A DNA stretch of 64,000 nucleotides from Desarmillaria ectypa (lineage: Eukaryota > Basidiomycota > Agaricomycetes > Agaricales > Physalacriaceae), in the NCBI GenBank assembly GCA_030407005.1, contig JAUDYN010000011.1:1664501-1728500 (forward strand), in the 5' to 3' direction. A program made the translations under genes and the position numbers. Positions within the stretch are counted from its first letter, which is position 1. Every line of letters starts with the position of its first letter. Below, one piece after another: positions 22,351-32,600 of this stretch. The notes under the pieces were generated by a model. The model did not search any database, was not told the origin of the DNA, and worked only from the letters and a program-made list of their open reading frames with translations.

Positions 22351-23510
22351 AGTGCTTTTCAAAGCACGTCCCTCGCATCCATCTGATGTTCTCGTTGTGA
22401 TATAGTGTCGAACAAAGCCATCACCGTGTACTGTGGATCCAAAGTCGGGAATCAGCCCGCGTTCATACATGCCGCTGATTGTGAGTGCCCATAGGCCCGA
22501 TCGATTTTCTTGTTAATAGCTACTTCGCAACAGCACTCGGAAAGGCGCTGGCGAGATCCCAAAGGCCCTTGGTCTATGGCGGAGGCCAAAAGGGCATCAT
22601 GGGTGCAGTGTCAAATGCTGTAGCAAAGAACGGTGGTAAAGTAACGGGTATCGTACCTTTCGCAATGGTCGCCGGGGGAGGCGAAGGGAGCAAGTCCGAT
22701 CCGACAACGTTGGTTGTCATTCCCGACGAACAGAACGACGGGGTGCGCCTAACTGCTCATTCTTCGCTCGCAATGCTGATGGATCTATTTTAGATCGAAA
22801 CGGTAAGTGCGTAACATCAGTGTCTTGCGGACTGATTGGAACAATTCATTCGTCCGAAGATCGTCGTAGAATCCATGCACGAGCGAAAAGTAGAGATGGC
22901 GAGACGTGTCGGGGGGTTCGTCGCATTGCCTGGTGGATTCGGGACGTTCGAAGAGGCAAGCATCGCGTAGTTCTGAGGTCCTTTTTTCTGACGTCCGTCT
23001 TTAGGTTCTAGAGGTCTCAACTTGGACTCAGATTGGTATCCATAGAAAACGTACGTCTTTATTTCACCTAACGACTCTCCAGTGGCGATTCCTTCCATGG
23101 AAACAGTTTCCTGAGTGAAAGCGCTCTCGAAATCTTGAGCTAGACTTTCTCATGGCAAACTCCTCGCCTCCGCGAACCATCCCCTCGAGCGAGAAGGATG
23201 CTCTTATCTTTTATTTAATGCTGAACTTGCCATTTTTTCAGCTGTCGTCCTTCTGAATGTCCGATCGTTCTACGAACCTCTCAGGCAACTGATCAAGAAC
23301 GGAGTTCGGGAAGGATTCATTGACCCTGTCAATGAACACATCGTTGTCTTTGTTGATGGTCCATCTTCGATTGATGAGCATGATAGCTTTGACTGGGGGC
23401 AAGCAGCACTTGAAGCCATTGATTCTTGGCATATCGAGGCTTTGAAGCCTATGTTTGACTGGACGAAGCGAAACGAGGAGGGAGATGACGATAAATTAAA
23501 GGCAACTTAG
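22351..23510 (+). CDS. LOG-type cytokinin riboside 5'-monophosphate phosphoribohydrolase
   Basis: Member of the LOG (lysine-decarboxylase-like) family, which releases free base from N6-modified AMP; in fungi it may make cytokinins or salvage nucleotides. Exons give [44 protein letters not shown], a 9-nt microexon (22794-22802, Ile-Glu-Thr), [13 protein letters not shown], the family signature [22 protein letters not shown] and [14 protein letters not shown], with the stop at 23508-23510. No in-frame ATG exists in the first long exon. A 54-bp intron at 22352-22405 would join A at 22351 to TG at 22406 and create the start codon. The intron after FEE appears to use a GC donor. Length is about 240 residues, normal for the family. 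Confidence 0.85.
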
Positions 23511-23935
23511 ATGTTTTGGTGTCATAGAATACTTGTTATTAGACGACGCTCTCTATTGCGCTTATCGGTAACTCGCTTCCTGCAAGCATAGAATAGTCTG
23601 ATATATTCCAGCTCAGTAGTCTGACAGTGTGCCATAGCGAAAGTTTTGTCGTGAGGTGTTTACATTATAAGTATAATTCATTCCTTTCTCAGTTTCAACA
23701 CGCAGATTGTGCTATATGATTGGGTCTAAAGGGTTACCAATGTGGTGTGAACGAGCTTGCTTAGGGACTCCTCACACGGCGGACTCAATCGATGTCAACG
23801 TGAGCGACGAGCGTGAGACAAGACTCTACTTATCATTGAACTCCGACTAGAAAATTTCATGCAACGTACACTACAATTATTTCGGAATTCAGGAAGAAGA
23901 ATACCGGGAATTTAGGTCTTGCTCAGCTATAATTT

Positions 23936-24501
23936 GTGCAAAGGAATGAGATCACTCAGAATCTTCCGCAACGTTTCCGCCATTTGTTTCGGCGCTTCTT
24001 GCACCACCTGTCTGTCGTCATCCAGTGTCTCTCAGTGAGCTCACTCAATGGCCTGTCCCAGCGACAGACACAGAGAAATGAGCGTGGAAGAGCACTCACA
24101 AAGCACCTCTGGACGATCTATAAGAACTCGCTCGTTTAAGATCGCTGCCTTGCCGTGATTTTGGCAATCTACCACCCAAGCCTCACGGATGGCGTTTTGC
24201 TTGTCAAGACTGAAGAGATGACTTATAGTAGGTTCCGATTGTTCTTTATCTGGAGGAAATCAAGGCGCACATACTAGAGCTAAATTATACGCCACTCACG
24301 AAAGCCTGTTCCGAGTGCAAAAAAATAAGCACATAGCCTCTTCTGGCCAGATAGCTTCGTTTTAACGCAGCCCAGAGTGGAGTTCCAGTAGTATTCGTTT
24401 GAAGAGTGAAGCTCGTCCCTAAAAGATTCTTTGAATGGAAAGTAGCTATGATCTGCGTCTGAGTAGCAAGTTGTATACTTAATGATAGAGGTAGCGAGCA
24501 A
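23936..24501 (-). pseudogene. alpha/beta-hydrolase relic
   Basis: Spliced minus-strand exons read LCAYFFALGTGFHKEQSEPT, then AWVVDCQNHGKAAILNERVL near 24150. These match the N-terminal pattern of an agaric alpha/beta-hydrolase group in which GxxFHKE and W..D..HG.SA.LN are conserved. A possible C-terminal piece, VVQEAPKQMAETLRKIL, follows near 23960, but the central part with the nucleophile-elbow GxSxG is missing. The gene is probably an internally deleted relic. Family assignment rests on short motifs. Confidence 0.45.
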
Positions 24502-24958
24502 TCCTTTACGGGCGTTTATGGTGGCTATAAACCATGAGAGCTCGGTCCCATCTCCTCCAAGCTATAGAACGCCGAAGAGATCATATAGTCGACGGACAAG
24601 TCGGAGACGCCTGAGAGCACACTGCCGGAGATCGGTATGTGTGAACTCCCTTCGCAACATTGAAGTAGCATTGACCATTTGCTCTTGTAGGAAGTTCTGA
24701 ATTCAATTCTTTGTGACTTGACGAGACGGTGGGGAGGCTCGAGAGGGGATGACGATAGGCGAACAGAATCCAGTGCAGAAATGTAGACCTCGTCATTTGC
24801 TCGTCATCCGTGTATCGGCTTCTGACTGAGCTCACCTCCGCAACTCTGGCTGCGAACTGATGGCGATGATGAAGTGGTGCAGGGTCACGGCAAATCGTAA
24901 AAGCACACTTTGATTTCACTTCCTTATGCAACTACACTATTCCATGGAGTGGCCGCAG

Positions 24959-25896
24959 TCAAGCCTTCTCCGTTTGTAGCCGTTTAATTGCCGAGTCAAG
25001 CTCGTCCTCAATGGGATTCTCGCCACCGACCATGTCGATTCCCAAGCCATTAGCATCTTGCCGAGTGGCCAGAAGGAATAAGGCTTTTGCAACGTCATCC
25101 CTCTGCAAATACCATCAGACCGAATTCAAGACAAGCAACAGAAGATATACCGAAATGGTAGGTGATAAGTGAGTCTTGCCTAGGGCTGCTTTCCCAGTGC
25201 CGGGTTCATTGGTTAATCCTCCTGGTCTGAGACTTGTCCAATTGAACTTGGTGCGCGCCATCAGTACCTTCTCGGCTTCGTATTTCCAGTGCATATAAGC
25301 GGGTATAGCTTTATATACACGCTCCGAGAGCGCGAGGTCAGTCTCATTCTTCGGATAGCCTCTTGTCAGAGAGTAGTAGCAAGCATTCATAGGAACTTAC
25401 ATAATGTGCTGGTGGGGGGGCACTTCTATCACGAAGATCAATAGCTGATACATAAATCAAACGCGGCTTTGAGCCTTGGACTGCCTCGATGGCGTCAAAT
25501 ACCTGAACATCGATGAGCATTGTATCACAATGACTGTGAATTATTAGACCTTGATGGCACCCTCGTAGTCGACCTTCTTGGTCCTTTCTTCGCCGCCCTT
25601 TCCTCCGGCACCTGCAGACCAGTAAACAATATCTTGTCCTTCAAAAGTCTTTGCAAAATCGGAGATAGACGAGTCTTCAAGAGATATTACTTGGGGTGTT
25701 GCACCGGTATCCTCAATATCACCCTTTTGCTCTGGATTTCTGATGAGCGAGGTGACCGTGTGCTGTGCGACTGCAAGGAGGCGAGCAAGTCGGAGGGAAA
25801 CCTTCAAATCAAGTGTTGGATGGAGTGCAATTTCCAAACACAAAGCAGGAAACATACATTTCCATGGCCGCCAACAATTACAATTTTGAGAGACAT
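24959..25896 (-). CDS. Atypical short-chain dehydrogenase (NmrA/YMR090W-like)
   Basis: NAD(P)-binding Rossmann protein of the atypical SDR group. Starts MSLKIVIVGGHGN at 25896; the next exon continues VSLRLARLLA, giving the dinucleotide motif GGHGN. Later blocks are VTSLIRNPEQKGDI, FEGQDIVYWSAGAGGKGG, DYEGAIKVFDAIEA, PRLIYVSAIDLRDR, HYNETDLALSERVYKAI, then YMHWKYEAEK, which provides a YxxxK pair, and TSLRPGGLTNEPGTGKA. The end is DDVAKALFLLATRQDANG..., with the stop at 24959. About 250 residues, in line with the family; no break seen. Its biological substrate is not known. A short repeat shared with the right end of the window lies about 170 bp upstream. Confidence 0.87.
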
Positions 25897-26903
25897 GTGC
25901 GAATATTCTCTTTGCTGTGGAAGGAAAAGAAGGTATCGACAATTGGCTTGGTAAGAGCATTTTACTGTGGTCGGGATTCCGGCCCGAGTAAACTGTCCCA
26001 CTGAAAGCATGGGCAAATAGAAATGCACGTTGTCATTTTTGCTTCCCCGATTCTTTCCGAAGAATGAGGAAAATGGAAAATACTGCAATTGGCCGACTAC
26101 GTTACATAAGCAACTCAGCTAGGTGTACATTAACTCACCAGCTGACAGAGCCTAGGGCTATATCAAGGCGTAATTGTCTTGAGTAGCGCCAAATCGTGCT
26201 ATACCTCTGGGTCGGCTTAGGTAATTTGGGGTGATTGGCGAGCACACGCAACGGTCTCACGGCAGCGTCTATGCCGCTGTGGCTGAACATGCTTCAATCC
26301 CGATGTCTTCCTATTGGTTGGCACACTCTGTACGCTACGTAGTAGGTAATATTTTCTTGTTCGAGACCTAATGCGTATATGCAGGGGCAAGCAGTTCAAA
26401 TGAAGAGCATATATCACTCTGAGATTTAGATTGTGCAAAATGCGAGCTGGTGGTGCAGCCGCCGAGCTTTTTGCACCACTGAGTACTTTTCCACATCTGA
26501 TCAAGGTGTATCTTATTTACTTATTCTTGAATAAGCAGTTACCCAAAGCCACCAGGTCAACAAAACAGATACAGTTCAGATACAGCCCACTGTTTCTTCG
26601 TACAAATGGAAAGAATCGGGGACCGGCAACTGCGGCTACTGGATCAGCCCTTGACCAACACAAAACTTTCCTCTATTCTCAGGTTCCCCCTGGAAACGCA
26701 TTATCCACCATATGATCCACCATATGATTCTTATGGTTTTAATCAAAGATGTCGATGTCATTTGATCTCGGGACTCAGTAGGTATGTAAAAGCATACATA
26801 TACTGGCGCTTCTACCTCGAGACTTTCATTTTTTCCCTTCACTTTCGTTCGTTCGCCCCGGTCGGCTGGATTAATTTCCATTTACCTCATTCGTTTCTTC
26901 AAA
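25897..26903. other. Intergenic, holds one short dispersed repeat
   Basis: Besides the repeat at 26069-26119, only unsupported frames (26217-26504 -, 26431-26715 +, 26606-26914 +) are present. The right end is the promoter of the secreted-protein gene. A tandem of CCACCATATGATT-like units lies near 26702-26727. Confidence 0.35.
26069..26119 (+). repeat. Copy A of a 51-bp dispersed repeat
   Basis: Matches 61071-61121 at all but about three positions; the shared core includes TTGGCCGACTACGTTACATA. A weaker match extends to the left as TTCC(C/G)... ending TTCCGAA, with about ten extra bases here. It lies in the presumed promoter of the atypical SDR. Confidence 0.7.
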
Positions 26904-29380
26904 ATGATGCTTAAGTCGTTCTCTATCCTCACATCTTTTCTTTTCGTCACAGTTTTTGCAAAAAATGACTGGAGTCAACCTTGTTTCGACGGTGTTTGTG
27001 AATACTCTCTGCCCGCCAATGGGACTGCATTTGGGTCACTGAAAATCGTGTGTACCTGCTCATTAGCCGTGACTTCTTTTATCTAACTGTCCATATAGTG
27101 GGGATCTGCGAATGCATTGTCAGACATTACACCTGCAGCTGGTTGGGAAATTATCGACTGCGCTTCTGATGCGCTTACACAGGATATTCGTCTCGTTTGC
27201 TTGAATAATGATACCAGCTCGACCGACTGTGATCATCTTTATCAGAATGATGGCGCTGTGGGAAAAATCGTTCGTTTACCGGAAAGCGTGGGTACCAATT
27301 TCATATCTCCCATCTGTCCCGGACTGAATGTCTCTTTCAATTTAGTGTGGCCAAAACGCATTTGCTCGGGTGGCGAGAGCATGGGATCCCGAAGACCAAT
27401 CTCTTCCTTCCAATTTGGTCGCGCGGGTGCTTCGCCGTGATGGTACTCCTCCTCCCGTGAAGGCCCTGGCGTTGGATGCGAATTTTTCTGCTGTTGACCC
27501 GTCGAAGTTAGTGGAATGATACTCTTGGCGGTTTTCATGATGACTAAATCCGACGCTAGGACTGGGATCATTAGTTTTGTCCTTCAAGGTGCCAATGTGC
27601 CTGGCGCCGGCTCTGATCTCTCCTCTATCTCTTTTGGGACACGGCGACACAGTCGCCTATCGCCCCGTGGTCTCTCTAGCTTTGTCGGCGATGCGATTCA
27701 TGGTACACATGTGTCCCCTCGCTACATGAATACCTTACTGACATCGTGATCTAGCCCTCGGCAGTGTTTTGGATAACGACGTTGATTTTGATCAGAACTT
27801 TGATGTCCCCGTCAACGTGGATCAGGCTTTCAATCTTCTGAACGAGAGCGTATCATGTCAACCGATAGATGCCAAACTAAACATCAACGTTGCTGTGAAG
27901 GCGCACGCGCTTGCGACTCTGGGTGTCTCAGCCAGCGGAACCATTGTTCCTCCCAACATCAATGATTTTGCTATTCGGGCTAGTAAGTTCTTGGTCTGAT
28001 ATACTTGATATGCCCTTAATCCGTCTATGCAGATCTTGATGCTACTTTAGACGGTGCTATCGATTTATTGGCCGATGTTACTGTAACTGTTTCTGTGTCA
28101 ATAGCCTATCTGGCTCGTCCCTGATATCATGTACAGGGAACCTTGGACTCTGGGAAAATACCTCTTTTTCAGGTGGGTATACCTGGACTTGACTTTCCTG
28201 GGTAGGCAGACTCTTCTTACGTTCATTTTTTCTCTGAACCCAACTTCAGTATCCTTTCGATTGGGCCAACATTTGAAATTGATGCTCAAGCTGTCGCGAA
28301 GCTTGACGTTGTCCTTGATCTCAATGTCGGCGTTGTATACAACATCTCCAAAGCCCAATTTGTCTTCCCTCCTAATAAGAATGACAACGTAAAGAGCGGA
28401 TCCTTCCGTATAGGCGATACTCGTAAGTGTTTCCCTATATTTCCGTCTCTCTGCTTATCTTCTGCTTAGCATTGAAACTCTCAGTCTTGCCTGCTGCCAA
28501 CGCTACGGGAACGATTGAGACACATCTAATCCCTCGTCTTAACCTAGGTGTATCCGCTCTGGGTGATACAGTCAAAGCCAATGTGTTTCTTGAACTGGAT
28601 GCTAATGCCGCGCTTGTTTTGGAGCTTGATGCCAAGACCAGTACCACAATGGATAAAGTATTGACGGACAGGGCAGAGACGGCAACTACCACCTCACCAT
28701 CTGAATATGAAACTGGTTCTGCCCTAAGGTACAACACACAGGCTTTGGTGTACGGCGCGTCGAGTTCATCTGTCTCGGCCTCTCAAGATGCACCGACGTC
28801 CATTGTATTTGGTTCAGAGAGTTCTTCTGTCAGTGACCTGTCTACTGATGTTGTGCCCTACATCCCGAATGCCTTTGAAACCACACGCTATCATTGGAAT
28901 CAGGGCCAGCTAACCCCCATCGTTGGAGCTGCACGGCTTGCGAGATCAGTTTCAGCTTCTGAAAGCTCTGAGGTTGAAAGCAAGTTCCTCAGCTTTGTCG
29001 CTGCAGGTGGCTCCAGTGCGTCTGTGGATACTAGCAACAACTTGGGCGGATGCTTCTCTGTCAATGCCGGGCTAGACGTCAATGTTGGCGCTGAAGGGAG
29101 CCTCTTCAGTATTTTTAATAACAGCGTGTCAGAATCGCTGTTTAGCAAAGACTTCGCGCTCTTTCAGGTGGGCATGGTTGCTAGCTGTTCCCATCATCCT
29201 GCTCGAATTGACCTTTTTCAAAAATGTTTTGGTTCTCGGGCCAACAAGACTACGAGACGCTCGACATGGCGGCGACAAGAACGATTAGCGCACCGATCTG
29301 TGTTGGATCTTCTCTGTCCTACTAGCGACCTTGCTCAGGCCGTATCAGTCGTTAACAAGGAAATTGATGCTGCTAGGTAA
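26904..29380 (+). CDS. Large secreted fungal protein (DUF7223-like, tentative)
   Basis: Starts MMLKSFSILTSFLFVTVFA, a clear signal peptide, then NDWSQPCFDGVCEYSLP. Joined exons continue LSDITPAAGWEIIDC, CDHLYQNDGAVGKIVRLPES, CGQNAFARVARAWDPEDQ, SFVLQGANVPGAGSDL, DFDQNFDVPVNVDQAFN, PLFQVGIPGLDFPGILSIG, LKLSVLPAANATGTIETHL and a long Ser/Ala-rich part to KDFALFQ and KCFGSRA. About ten exons and more than 700 residues. The beta-rich repeats and cysteine pattern recall secreted basidiomycete proteins annotated DUF7223; the label comes from memory of the family and is not proven. Role unknown, probably cell wall or extracellular. The 3' end is uncertain because no clean acceptor follows the last GT. 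Confidence 0.72.
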
Positions 29381-29598
29381 GCCATTAAGAAATTTCCTCT
29401 AGGCTACATGTTCATGACTGTAATTAGCATTCAAGACGTGTCTCTGTAGGGTTCTCGAAGGGCTTCTTGATAGACTAACAACTGTTACTTGCTATCCAGT
29501 AAATCTATCCGAGACTTCTGAAATTTTCACTGGTACAGATCTACGGATGTTAAGAGTTTACTTACCCACTGTGTTATGTATACATGCCTCAAGACATA

Positions 29599-30600
29599 CT
29601 AATCATACCAGGACCTAAGTGAGTACCTGCCCTTATCCTCCACTGATACACTTTCTCTCTCGCCCCATCCCATCTTGTACATCTTGTATTCAAGATTATT
29701 AAACGTCGCATTACGATAACCCTCAGGCAGACTCTCAGCTTGCTTGTTGAACGTCAGCGGACTATCATAACGAATATATGACATCTCCAACGGTGTAATC
29801 TTCTTTCGATCCCCAGCGTTGAGCGCCCTCCGCATGTGCCGCGTATCCGGTCCTTCCTGAACGATGTCCATCCATTCCTTGTCGCTCTTCCCTGATTTCC
29901 TGATGATCGCAAACCCAAAGTCGATGACGACTGGTAGCTATCCTCTTTGCGGAGGATGACGTTCACAATGTGAGGGTCGTTATGAATGACACAATTCTCT
30001 GCTTGGATGGCCCGAAATGCATCCATCACCTGGTTGTAGATCATCTCAGCTTCTTTCTGGGGCATGTTGATTTCAGGTTTCAGGTCTTGTTCACGCCGGG
30101 GATGTACTCGAGCGCGAGTCCTTCAACGAAATCGGCGATGGGATGCAGAGGTGATTGGTCGGGCACCATAGGCACGCGAACGACACCATAAAGCCGGGGT
30201 ATCCTACTGCCCTGTAGGCCTTTCAAAAGTGCATAAGCCATGAGTTATGTATCGTGTAACTGCGACTTCCGAAACCACACCCAGTCCTTCCAAGTCCGGA
30301 CTGAAGGACAATCTAGGTAGAGCTCGTCTTCTAGGAGCTTGAACCAGTCGGGTGTTGTATTTGCTTTAATATTTTGAATGGTGTCTCATAGGCGAGTTTC
30401 AAGAGTAGACATCTAGCGCACACCCTTGCCAAACAGGCCCTGTGATGGTCTAGTCTGCGATCGGCAAGCTTTAGAATGAACAGCTGGCTGCCAGAGGGGT
30501 GCAGAACTAGAAGCACGACCGCACATGCAAAAGGCTCGAAGCGTCTTATAATTTTAGCCGTCCGAGTTGTGAAAGGTAAGTAATGTGATTCTGTGCTCAA
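29599..30600 (-). pseudogene. Kinase-like relic K2
   Basis: Reads from the N lobe (IIRRFEPFACAVVLLV, ILKLADRR) through DWFKLLEDE, RIPRLYGVVRVP, LHPIADFVEGLALEYIPG and the catalytic region VIHNDPHIVNVILR to DFGFAIIRKSGKSDKEW, GPDTRHMRRAL and the C terminus. In-frame TAA and TGA occur in the middle, at least one frameshift lies between the HND and DFG blocks near 29945, and another follows the N lobe. The HND and DFG residues themselves persist. It is the most complete but clearly dead copy. Confidence 0.8.
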
Positions 30601-30639
30601 TGTGTGAATTGTACGTACTTGTGTAGTACTTATACTCGT

Positions 30640-31190
30640 ACCAACGACGACTGATAATGATCATGAATAGGAGCTGTGTTGGGATAAAAGAAGGGCTTGA
30701 AGACGAACGACACCGAAAAGACGGGGAATGTACCGGCCTTGCAGTCAATGCAAAAGCCGATACGCAGCAAGCTCCGTATCGTAGGACCCCATCTTCCCAA
30801 ACCAAGTAGAGACCTTCCATATCCAATCCTCCCAAAGCTAATTGTCAGGTTGATTGACAAAATCGCTTATGACCTCGAACCAGTCAGGAATGATGCCCAC
30901 CTAGATATCACGGACGGCGCATCGTAGGTGATCATCTATGGAAAACGTCCATGGCACCGCATCCAACTTGTCGTTGTTGCTGCTATACTGCGATCTGTTA
31001 GCTTTAGGATAACCTTCTCGTTGTCAGAATGTCGCTGAACTAGTAGACCGATGGTAGAAGTGAAATACTCGAAGCGCTTGATCACCGTAGCAGCTATATC
31101 TTTGCACTCTGCAGAATCGTGAGCTTGGAATTTGAGATTAAGTGTCGTCCTCAGTCGATATGGGTCGTGACCGCTGGCATGTACAAATTC
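30640..31190 (-). pseudogene. Kinase-like relic K3
   Basis: N-terminal half of the same family: YRLRTTLNLKFQAHDSA, ATVIKRFEYF, VILKLTDR, then after a frameshift CAVRDI, WFEVISDFVNQP, LWEDWIWKVSTWFGKMGSYD and RYIPRLFGVVRL. TAG follows QPDN and TGA interrupts the RLLH.LQG block. Homology fades near 30665, before the catalytic loop. It lies head to tail with K2, suggesting tandem duplication. Confidence 0.75.
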
Positions 31191-31199
31191 AACAAGAGC

Positions 31200-32236
31200 G
31201 TTTTGGTAAAATTATATAACTGATTACCGCACCTTTGGACTGATATCCAATATCGAGTTACGGTGAACAGTCTTGCATGTCATGTCAAATAACGAACCAT
31301 ATGCTGGACATAATAATTGGGTTTGAGCATAGCGACGCCTGGACGTGTATCAAGATAACTGCATGGTTGCCGTGTAATCGCTGTGGTCGGCTACGACCAC
31401 GACCTCAATTCTCGTCTCTGCCAATGTCTCTACCATTTTAATGGTACGTGATGATTCTTCTTGGCTAAGCAATTTTCATCGAAATTCAATCCCAAATCGG
31501 CATATATGTGATATCGCCACGTCTCTTCACCGCAATGCTCGCAATAATTGACTTGAGTGGCAGTTTTGATGGAGCGATATATACCTGACTGGTAGTCAAG
31601 GTGTGTTGGATATCTGAAATACCTCGCTCACTTTTATTCAAATATTTCTTCGTAGAGGATTAAATATTGTCCTCTGGAATGGTAGCGACGCGCCCTGCTT
31701 GGATAACTGCAGTATCATTGGATTTTCCCTACCTCGCCAGTCTGCATGCCATGCCCCATAGGCTACCTCGCGTCCCTCCGTCGACGCCGTCGCCGATCCT
31801 ATCTCTGTATTGTTCGACGACATGGCCAAGGGCCCACGCAGTTGTCATCACACCTTCGGAATGCCTTGGGAGAGGGTTACGAGTCCACTTGGAAGATCAG
31901 AGCTTGGAAGTGGTGATTCTGATGGAGAAGTTATGTTGGGCAGCGTGCAGCGTTCCGTCTGCAATGCCGGAGAATATCCGGAGAAAATAAGACAGTGATT
32001 GATGAAGGTATATACATTCTCGACCCTTTCCTAATTCTCTGGCTGTTTGACTGATCGTTAAGCAGAATACGGGGACTGGCGCATCCAAATTATGCCTACG
32101 ATTTGCTCCTCCAGTGCAACTGAGCCTCTATCATTTACTCATGCTGCCATCTGTTCATCTACGCTCACCTATTACGCTGGAAGGATCTACTGCAGCGAGG
32201 CCTCTCTTTGTTGTTAGGATTCTAGAAGGGTGCATT
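31200..32236. other. Intergenic between kinase-like relics
   Basis: Only frames of 60-107 codons are present (for example 31667-31990 +), with no recognisable domain. Confidence 0.3.
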
Positions 32237-32600
32237 CTACTTCCCTAGGTCTCTAGGACGAGGTCGTGCCGGGTTCATTGAATCCTTGACGAGTTCGAAC
32301 CAGTTGGTTACCGTCCCGAGTTGTATATCTCGCACGGCTGCTCGTAGGTGTTCTTCAAGAGCTGGCGTCCACGGAAGTTCGCCATCCTCCATTTTGAGGC
32401 TGTGACGATGACCCAGTCTACGGTCATTTAGCTTTAGAATGAATTGTTTGCTGTCCGAAACCTGTTGAATCAGAAGAACAACAGAGGACGTGAAAGGCTC
32501 CAGGCGTTTGACGATTTTAGCAACCAGAGGTCGAAACGTCGTGGAGTCCTGAGCCTGGAACTGCAGATGGATTCTTGACCCAAGGAGATTCAAGTCGCTG
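32237..32600 (-). pseudogene. Kinase-like relic K4, N lobe only
   Basis: A clean open frame of about 118 codons reads LNLLGSRIHLQFQAQDS, AKIVKRLEPFTSSVVLLI, FILKLNDRRLGHR, PWTPALEEHLRAAVRDIQ and NWFELVKDS, then a short unrelated tail and stop. This is the first third of the family protein without any catalytic motif. It has no internal stop, so it is a recent truncation or a short expressed form. Confidence 0.65.

Noticed and set aside
7844..23510. P450 plus LOG as a cytokinin biosynthesis cluster
   Set aside because: They are more than 12 kb apart with unrelated genes between, and no tRNA-isopentenyltransferase is present.
30655..30680. TGTTGGGATA, the first ten bases of the element-1 LTR, as a second LTR copy
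   Set aside because: The match stops after about ten bases and the bases belong to the kinase-like relic, whose reading continues across them in another frame.
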